Shown: positions 6,463 to 11,144 of the stretch, piece by piece
How the letters are laid out: each line of letters starts with the position of its first letter
Numbering within the stretch: position 1 is the first letter of the stretch
Source: CAZKUN01 sp964555935
GTDB taxonomy: Bacteria; Armatimonadota; Zipacnadia; Zipacnadales; VGFC01
Assembly (NCBI GenBank): GCA_964555935.1
Contig: CAZKUN010000286.1
Coordinates: forward strand, 1-11,144
Length of the DNA: 11,144 nt
Direction: 5' to 3'
Notes under the pieces: generated by a model
What the model saw: only the letters and a program-made list of their open reading frames with translations
Database searches by the model: none
Told to the model about the DNA's origin: nothing
Made by a program: the position numbers and the translations under genes

Positions 6463-6469
6463 CCAACAA

Positions 6470-7282
6470 TTGAGCGTAGCTCGCAACCGTCCCATCGGAG
6501 TCTTTGACTCCGGCGCGGGCGGACTCACCGTCGTGCGGATGCTGCTGTCACAGCTCCCCAACGAGCGGATCGTATACTTCGGCGACACGGCGTATGTTCC
6601 GTATGGGCCGCGTTCGCGGGACGAGATCCGCCGCTTCGCCGTGGACGCCACGCGATTCCTCAGACACCAGGACGCCAAGCTGATCGTGATGGGCTGCAAC
6701 ATGTCGTCGGCGATGGCGCTTGACGTCGCGCGCGAATCGGTAGACTGTCCAGTGCTCGGCACCATCGACGCCGGATCGCGCAGCGCGGTTGAGGTCAGCG
6801 CCACCGGACGGATCGGTGTCGCCGCCACTGAGGGGACCGTGAACTCGATGGCCTATGAGCGAGCCATTTCGGCTCTGCGCGACGATGCGGAAGTCTTTGA
6901 GCACCCATGCCCGCTCCTCGTGCCCGCCGTTGAGAGTGGGATGTCTGACGGCGCCCTGGAAGACGCCGTTGGCCAGAGCCTGACGCCTCTTCGCGAGCAC
7001 GCGCCAGATACCGTCATCTTGGGATGCACGCACTACCCGCTCGTCCGCCCGCAGATCCAGGCGTTCATGGGCGAGGGCGTCCAACTCGTGGACCCAGCCG
7101 ACTCGCTCGCCGCGCAAGCCGGTGAGGTGCTCGCGGCCCAGAGAATGCTCGCCGACGAGGCGCCCGATGCCCGCGTGCAATGCCATGCCAGCGGCCCGGC
7201 CGAGAGTCTCATCGCCTGGTCCACCGAGTTCCTGCACATCGACCTGGGCCCCGTCGGACAGATTGATATTCACGAGGGCTAG
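6470..7282 (+). CDS. murI: Glutamate racemase
   Basis: Interconverts L- and D-glutamate in the cytoplasm to supply D-glutamate for peptidoglycan stem peptides; a cofactor-independent two-cysteine racemase. The 270-residue length is normal. Visible hallmarks: IGVFDSGAGGLTVV (residues 9-22, with Asp13-Ser14), YFGDTAYVPYGPRS (36-49), the first catalytic cysteine Cys76 in GCNMSSA, TEGTVNS (120-126) and the second catalytic cysteine Cys186 in LGCTHYPL with His188. The common CNT threonine is Met78 here, a substitution next to the active site that seems tolerated in some lineages. The start is TTG with AGGAG 7 bases upstream; an in-frame ATG at 6275 would add 65 residues read from palindromic repeats and is rejected. 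It probably shares a transcript with the upstream amidase-like gene, which fits a wall-synthesis role. Confidence 0.93.
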   Translation: MSVARNRPIGVFDSGAGGLTVVRMLLSQLPNERIVYFGDTAYVPYGPRSRDEIRRFAVDATRFLRHQDAKLIVMGCNMSSAMALDVARESVDCPVLGTIDAGSRSAVEVSATGRIGVAATEGTVNSMAYERAISALRDDAEVFEHPCPLLVPAVESGMSDGALEDAVGQSLTPLREHAPDTVILGCTHYPLVRPQIQAFMGEGVQLVDPADSLAAQAGEVLAAQRMLADEAPDARVQCHASGPAESLIAWSTEFLHIDLGPVGQIDIHEG

Positions 7283-7294
7283 AGGCGGTCTCAG

Positions 7295-7393
7295 AGCCCC
7301 GACGGCGGGTACGGGCACGCCCCGGGAGGAACATCCACCGTCACCGATACCCGGCACGCCGTGATGACCCTGGCTGTCCTGGGCCGTGAGGAA
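7295..7393 (+). pseudogene. Remnant of a prenyltransferase / squalene-cyclase-type repeat protein
   Basis: Translation in the murI frame just after its stop gives SPDGGYGHAPGGTSTVT followed by DTRHAVMTLAVLGREE. This matches the alpha/alpha-toroid repeat of prenyltransferases and terpene cyclases (DGG[FY]G..PG..S.....T..A......LG), with GC-rich third codon positions as in genuine coding DNA. Only about one repeat survives, with no start; the frame ends inside the LamG gene. It is best explained as a fragment left by deletion or rearrangement. It begins directly after a degenerate GGCGGTCTCAGAGCCCC palindrome of the REP type. It is too short to name a specific protein. Confidence 0.4.
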
Positions 7394-7404
7394 CACTCAA
7401 CACC

Positions 7405-9822
7405 ATGGTTAGACAGCTTCCAGCCGCCACAGCCCTCCTGTTGGTCGTGACCACCGCGACGGCCGCCCCACAAGATGACGCTGCCACCATGGCCGATCTC
7501 CATCAGGCCGTGATAGCGCTCCAGCCGGTCGGCTACTGGCCAGCGGACGAGGGCGAGGGAGACGTACTGCACGACCGTTCCGGCAATGGCAACGACGGCC
7601 GGCTGATCAACACGCCGTGGCGCGATGGTCTGCTGGACTTCACCAATGACTTCTTCCAGTGGGCTCAGATATCCCATCGGCCCTCGTACATGTCCAAGGC
7701 CTTCACCATCGGCGGATGGGTCTTCAGCCGGAGGGTGCACAAGACATCGAGGATCCTGGTCATCGGGCAGCCGTGGGTGGCGGGCAACTCGGGATTGCGG
7801 TGGACCGGCTGGTATAGTGCGCAAGCGGGAGATGGGGCCATCCTGAGGTTCGGCGCGGCGGCGGAGGACCCGGAGCGCGCGCTCGTCGAGGTGGTCAGCG
7901 GCACGGAGAAGGACGCCATTGGCTCCTCGGCCGGCGGCGTGTCCATGGCCACCAACGAGTGGCAACACCTCCTCTATGCCTACGACGGGTCGGGCAGCGG
8001 GACGCTCTACGCCAACGGACAGATGGCGCTGACGACAGACGATGTCCCATTCACACCCGCGGAGACGCCCCTGATTGTCGGCGGGGATCTTGAGCTGTGG
8101 GGTGTCTGGCCCATCGACGGGCGATCCCTTGACGGTTCCGTCCGTGACATCGTGGTGTTCGACCGCGCCCTGACGCTGACCGAGGTCGAGGGCCTCTGCC
8201 GTTCGACGAAGCCACAATCCACTCCCGCCGAGCCCCGGCAGGATACGGACGCGGCACGCAAAGCCCTCCCCATTCTGCTCCAGACGGTTCAGGACGATAG
8301 TCTCCCGCTTGGGGCGCGCGCAGAGGCCGCTCTGGGCCTCGCTGCGATGGGCGAAGCCGCCGACGCGGCAGCCCCAACGCTCATCGAGCAGTTGGAGTCC
8401 ATCCTGGAGCGCGACGGCGCCTACTTGCCCCGGGTCGAGGATCTCCTACGTAATGCCCTCATGCGGGCGTTGCTAGACATCGCCCCACAAGACGATCGCG
8501 TTCGGCGGGTGCTCGGACAGGCTTTTGCCAAACCCATCTTCGACTCCCTCGACATGACGAAGGCGTACCTGGCCGACGCGCGCGCACTCGTCGAAGCCGA
8601 GCGATACATGGACGCGCTCGATACTCTCCGCGCACGCCTCAAGGCCCTCCCCAAGCTCCCCGGGCACCGCTACTGGGGCTTCTCCTGCCCCGATGATGTG
8701 CGCGCCGCCCTCCCCCTGGAGGACGAGCACTTCGATGCCTACTTCAGCAAGGGAAGCCCCTTCAGCGACGGGCCGTACACCGCCAAAGACTGCCGCCCGG
8801 CGGACTACACGCCGGTGGATGTCCACGACGGCAGTGTCTACATGACCTTCGTGGAGCGGGTCTCGCAAGACGAAGCGGAGAAGCAACACGATGCGACCCT
8901 CGCCGGGCTGGCAACTGAGCGTCCCGCCGAAGACGCCAAGTGGTCGCGCGTGAAGATCATCAAGATCGACGCCGAGGGCAACGAACAGGATGTGTGGCTG
9001 GAGGGCGAGTGGTTCATCTTCAACGCCACGGATGCGAAGATGGACGGCTGGGCCATCGGGGTGGACCGCGACGGATACGTTCATGTTGTCGGCGGGCAGC
9101 ACAATGGCCCCGTTCGGGCCAACTACATCCCCGGCAGTTGGGAGAAGATGGGCATCAACATGGAGTACGGCCGGCCGAGGGTCATGTACTGGGTCTCGAC
9201 AGAGCCGGGCGACATCGGCTCACTTGCCTTCGCGGGGAAACCGAACAACCCCGGCCGCATCCCGTGCGGATGGATGAACTACATGAACTTCGCCCGCAGT
9301 CCCGGCGGAGACCTGTTCCTCTACGGGCGAGACCATATCTGGACATGGGGCCTGTACCGCTACGACACGCAGACCCGCCGCTGGGGCGGCTCGGGAGGCT
9401 CGACGGCCGCCATGCTCGAGGAGGCCATGGACTCGGCCCCCGAATGGGCTACATCGAGTGGGGCGACCGTCCCGTATTTCGGCCCGGCGTCACACGCCGT
9501 CCTGGTTGGCGCCTATCAACCCGGTGCCTACAACTTCAACCGCGACAGTTGGGGGATTCGCTTCGACCCGACCGGCCGGATGCACGTGCAGATGGTCATC
9601 TGGGGCGTCGGGGAGGCAGGGCGCATGACCAACGGCCCCGTCTACGCCTACTCCGATGACCTCGGCAAGACCTTCCACCGGGCCGATGGGACAAGGCTCC
9701 GACTGCCACTGACTGTCAACCCGATTCCGGAACACCAGGCGGACATGGCGTCCCACTCCACGCGGCAGTGGTTCGACCTCTGGACCTCGCTCATCAGACA
9801 CGCGGGCTACACCATTCCGTAA
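7405..9822 (+). CDS. Large secreted LamG plus BNR_4-like protein, putative polysaccharide-active
   Basis: An 805-residue exported protein with a signal peptide at 1-20 (LLLVVTTATA). Residues about 34-265 form a concanavalin-like LamG/LamG-like jelly-roll domain: AVIALQPVGYWPADEG, HDRSGNGNDGRL, FTIGGWVF, NEWQHLLYAYDG and a closing GSVRDIVVFDRALTLTEVEGL. Residues about 278-415 are an Ala/Leu-rich helical linker with HEAT-like pairs (ARAEAALGLAAMGEAA). Residues about 470-800 resemble the BNR_4 repeat family of sialidase-like or ulvan-lyase-like propellers, with DGWAIGVDRDGYVHVVGGQHN (546-566), SPGGDLFLYGRD and SWGIRFDPTGRMHVQM. A role in binding or cutting an extracellular polysaccharide is inferred; catalytic residues cannot be assigned. 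The ATG has AGGA 12 bases upstream, which is rather distant. It has no obvious partner gene nearby. Confidence 0.75.
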   Translation: MVRQLPAATALLLVVTTATAAPQDDAATMADLHQAVIALQPVGYWPADEGEGDVLHDRSGNGNDGRLINTPWRDGLLDFTNDFFQWAQISHRPSYMSKAFTIGGWVFSRRVHKTSRILVIGQPWVAGNSGLRWTGWYSAQAGDGAILRFGAAAEDPERALVEVVSGTEKDAIGSSAGGVSMATNEWQHLLYAYDGSGSGTLYANGQMALTTDDVPFTPAETPLIVGGDLELWGVWPIDGRSLDGSVRDIVVFDRALTLTEVEGLCRSTKPQSTPAEPRQDTDAARKALPILLQTVQDDSLPLGARAEAALGLAAMGEAADAAAPTLIEQLESILERDGAYLPRVEDLLRNALMRALLDIAPQDDRVRRVLGQAFAKPIFDSLDMTKAYLADARALVEAERYMDALDTLRARLKALPKLPGHRYWGFSCPDDVRAALPLEDEHFDAYFSKGSPFSDGPYTAKDCRPADYTPVDVHDGSVYMTFVERVSQDEAEKQHDATLAGLATERPAEDAKWSRVKIIKIDAEGNEQDVWLEGEWFIFNATDAKMDGWAIGVDRDGYVHVVGGQHNGPVRANYIPGSWEKMGINMEYGRPRVMYWVSTEPGDIGSLAFAGKPNNPGRIPCGWMNYMNFARSPGGDLFLYGRDHIWTWGLYRYDTQTRRWGGSGGSTAAMLEEAMDSAPEWATSSGATVPYFGPASHAVLVGAYQPGAYNFNRDSWGIRFDPTGRMHVQMVIWGVGEAGRMTNGPVYAYSDDLGKTFHRADGTRLRLPLTVNPIPEHQADMASHSTRQWFDLWTSLIRHAGYTIP

Positions 9823-10393
9823 CGCAACGCGCCGTCCACGACTTGACCAACATCGACTCCCTGTCCGCCCGAGAGACTCCATCCCCGCTGGCACCGTGCA
9901 CACACTGCCTAGCCCGCCGGCACTCGGCCCGCCGCTAACCCTTCTTCGCGGACGCTTCAAGCCATGTCGCAGAGCCTTCGCCGATGCAGTGCGCAATCGT
10001 GTGCTTCGGGATCCCGAAGGGGGGCCTAGTGACAGACCAGCTTCCCTGCAGAGAGGAGGGGCACCGAGTACTGCCTGGTCGGTTGGTCCCGCAATGCGCG
10101 AGCCCAGGCACACGTGACGCCTATCGCGTGCAACGGTCACGCACAGAGGTCATGCCCTGCGTGCCGGCCTCGTAGACGCTAACCAGGCCGGTGAATGGCG
10201 CGGCTGGAGATGCCATTTTTCATCAAGCAATGGCCTTGTATGTAGCGACCATTCTCCTATCCAACACGGAAATCGAAACCGGTGAGCCGTCGCGGATGGC
10301 GCCGATTCACACTCAACGTGTCAACAGATCCGGTTCCGTGACACCGTACGTGTGAATCGACAGTCGCGTTGACCGCCTGCGCCTCCCCCACGC
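9823..10393. other. Stretch of about 570 bp without an intact gene, probably decayed DNA
   Basis: No frame with a start, ribosome site and family motif is visible on either strand. The minus frame 10015-9935 reads GIPKHTIAHCIGEGSATWLE and ends in a normal stop with GC-rich third positions, so it may be the tail of a lost gene that I do not recognise. A nested inverted repeat lies at 10303-10359. No terminator with a U-tract is obvious after the LamG gene. Confidence 0.45.
10303..10359. repeat. Nested inverted repeat, possible structured RNA or operator
   Basis: The outer arms CGATTCACAC (10303-10312) and GTGTGAATCG (10350-10359) are perfect complements. The inner arms GTGTCA (10318-10323) and TGACAC (10339-10344) are also complementary, leaving a symmetrical 5 by 5 internal loop and a 15-base terminal loop. 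It lies just downstream (in minus direction) of the aminotransferase remnant, so it could have been its terminator or a separate element. Confidence 0.6.
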
Positions 10394-10618
10394 TCACTCC
10401 TCCATTTTCCCTCTCGCGCTCTCCGCAATATCGAACCCCGCCAGCTTGTTCCACCCGCCCAGCAGCGCCTTCGTCATTGGGCCCACGTGGCCATCGCCGA
10501 CCGGGAGGCCGGTGAACGGCGTCGCCGGCATGATGCAGTAGGGCGTGCTGGTGAAGGAGGCCTCGTCGGCCGTGTAGATATCATAAGGCTGCAGCGGGCG
10601 GACCTCGACGGAGGATTC
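10394..10618 (-). pseudogene. C-terminal remnant of a class IV (branched-chain/D-amino acid) aminotransferase
   Basis: The minus frame encodes 74 residues ending at a proper TGA: VRPLQPYDIYTADEASF, then STPYCIMPATPFTGLPVGDG, HVGPMTKALL and a charged tail. This is the final part of the PLP fold-type IV transaminase family (IlvE, D-alanine transaminase, aminodeoxychorismate lyase), where TADEAF.T.T...I.PV......IGDG..GP.T is standard. The N-terminal portion of about 200 residues with the PLP-binding lysine is absent. The frame meets a TAG at about 10641, and recognisable homology stops at about 10618, exactly where the CGACGGGCT palindrome of the repeat cluster begins. The gene was thus truncated by, or joined to, the REP cluster. 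No start codon is left and it cannot be functional. Confidence 0.72.
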
Positions 10619-10674
10619 GACGGGCTGGAAGCCCCGTCGCTACGCGAGCGTGGGAGTGATGGACGGGCAGGAAT

Positions 10675-10717
10675 GGAAACTTGGGAACTCAAGCGACGAG
10701 TTCCCCTGCGAGTTTCC
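10675..10717. repeat. Hairpin nested inside a second hairpin of the same kind
   Basis: The outer arms GGAAACT (10675-10681) and AGTTTCC (10711-10717) enclose the complete hairpin GGGAACTC/GAGTTCCC with loop AAGCGAC (10683-10705). The outer arms match the simple hairpin at 10992-11014, whose 7-base loop AGACGAC is close to AAGCGAC. One unit therefore appears to have inserted into, or duplicated within, another. Confidence 0.7.
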
Positions 10718-10747
10718 GCGTCGCTACGCGGCGAGTTCGGCGTTCTG

Positions 10748-10776
10748 ACGTGGAAGTGGTGCTTGCCTGGGGAGGG
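10748..10776 (+). repeat. Dispersed repeat, copy related to 1259-1286
   Basis: ACGTGGAAGTGGTGCTTGC followed by CTGGGGAGGG matches the minus strand of 1259-1286 (ACGTGGAAGTGATTCTTGC, then ATGGGAGGG) with three substitutions and one indel. Neither copy lies in a recognisable gene. Confidence 0.7.
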
Positions 10777-10947
10777 ATGCCCATGCCACGGGACGCCATA
10801 CGGCGAAGACAGGGCGCAATGAATTGCGCCCCTACCGGCGCCATGGGAAGTTGGCGACCCTCACGACGAGCGGCAGACCCCGCCGATCTCGGGTTCCACA
10901 GTCGCATGTGCAGGTTTCCGGAGCCGGATGGTGAAGGACCGCGCCGA

Positions 10948-10984
10948 GCGACAGGCGAGGACGCCTGTCCTACGAAGGCAGACG
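10948..10984 (+). repeat. Dispersed 37-bp REP unit, copy 2
   Basis: One mismatch from 6299-6335, same strand. Hairpin GACAGGCG/CGCCTGTC with loop AGGA, followed by CTACG. Confidence 0.9.
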
Positions 10985-11091
10985 GCGTCGTGGAAACTCA
11001 GACGACGAGTTTCCCTGGAGCTTCGACCTACGAGGGCTTTGAGACCACATCTGGTCCCTGAATGACCGGCAATAACCGAAGGAGTTGCACC

Positions 11092-11144
11092 ATGCTGCGT
11101 ATAGATGGTCGTTCCAACAGCGACTTGCGTGAACTGAGCCTGAC
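11092..11144 (+). CDS. rph: RNase PH, N-terminal fragment (cut by window edge)
   Basis: Seventeen complete codons read MLRIDGRSNSDLRELSL. The R-x-DGR-x4-LR opening is the signature start of RNase PH, the phosphate-dependent 3'-5' exoribonuclease that trims tRNA 3' ends in the cytoplasm. AAGGAG lies 7 bases upstream of the ATG, an excellent ribosome site. The fragment is short, so the assignment rests on this motif plus the presence of murI upstream, a neighbourhood seen in several bacterial lineages. Other members of the PH-domain superfamily (PNPase) start differently. No clear promoter is visible; the upstream space is the hairpin cluster. Confidence 0.8.
   Translation, partial: MLRIDGRSNSDLRELSL

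Larger units (their letters stand above)
10618..11060. repeat. Dense cluster of REP-like hairpins upstream of rph
   Basis: No gene is present in these 443 bases. Hairpins in order: CGACGGGCT/AGCCCCGTCG (10618-10639, then CTACG), GGGAACTC/GAGTTCCC (10683-10705), GGGCGCAAT/ATTGCGCCC with loop GA (10812-10831, then CTACC), GACAGGCG/CGCCTGTC with loop AGGA (10950-10969, then CTACG) and GGAAACTC/GAGTTTCC (10992-11014). A degenerate GGGCTTTGAGACCAC near 11035-11049 resembles the borders at 6274, 6419 and 7284. The two plus-strand open frames through this stretch are repeat artefacts. Confidence 0.75.

Noticed and set aside
6275..6469. N-terminal extension of murI from ATG 6275
   Set aside because: The 65 extra residues are read through palindromic repeats (the same peptide phrase recurs near 10950), there is no ribosome site, and TTG 6470 has AGGAG at 7 bases.
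6548..7396. 282-codon minus-strand open frame
   Set aside because: Antisense to murI, which is unambiguous.
7291..8217. 308-codon minus-strand open frame
   Set aside because: Antisense to the LamG gene; no recognisable motifs.
10487..11061. Two plus-strand open frames (10487-10822, 10681-11061)
   Set aside because: They traverse the aminotransferase remnant on the opposite strand and the REP cluster; their peptides are translations of hairpins.

Overview
The window is GC-rich bacterial chromosomal DNA with seven intact protein genes, two genes cut by the window edges (a Tat-exported protein on the left, the RNase PH start on the right), at least two gene remnants, and intergenic spaces packed with short palindromes. 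I see no rRNA, tRNA, CRISPR array or transposase gene. The mix of a secreted amidase-fold protein with an AMIN-like region, glutamate racemase next to RNase PH, a 3D-domain protein, a DUF6784/DUF6785-type membrane protein and large secreted LamG/BNR proteins suggests an uncultured Armatimonadota-like or related environmental lineage. That assignment is an inference from gene content and remembered family distribution; no marker here proves it.

Layout. Minus strand, left part: DUF6785-type membrane protein (4674-2704), GNAT acetyltransferase (2469-1981), secreted 3D-domain protein (1981-1391, overlapping the GNAT stop by one base), then after about 310 bp a secreted PD40 beta-propeller protein (1077-97) closely coupled to the start of a Tat-signal protein (88 to the edge). 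Plus strand, right part: a SigA-like promoter (TTGAGA, 17 bp, TATAAT) at 4716-4744 drives a secreted amidase-fold protein (4784-6106), followed by murI (TTG start 6470-7282), a large secreted LamG plus BNR_4-type protein (7405-9822), a region of about 1.27 kb without intact genes, and rph at the right edge.

Functional theme. Several products act in or near the cell wall: the amidase-like protein, the 3D-domain protein and glutamate racemase. Two more look like secreted carbohydrate or surface proteins (PD40, LamG/BNR_4). The amidase-like protein lacks two of the three zinc ligands of its family, so it is probably a pseudoenzyme or binding protein.

Non-coding content. Two copies (2491-2706 and 6111-6272) of a 160-220 bp palindrome-rich element share near-identical ends and carry terminal inverted repeats (CTAGTACTC), like a MITE; one supplies the stop codon of its neighbour. 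A second class of repeats consists of hairpins with unrelated stems that all end in CTAC on the plus strand, which reads GTAG 5' of the hairpin on the minus strand. This is the layout of REP elements mobilised by REP-associated tyrosine transposases (RAYTs). They are concentrated at 6273-6440 and 10618-11060, the second cluster abutting a truncated class IV aminotransferase gene. A short remnant of a prenyltransferase-type repeat protein lies between murI and the LamG gene.
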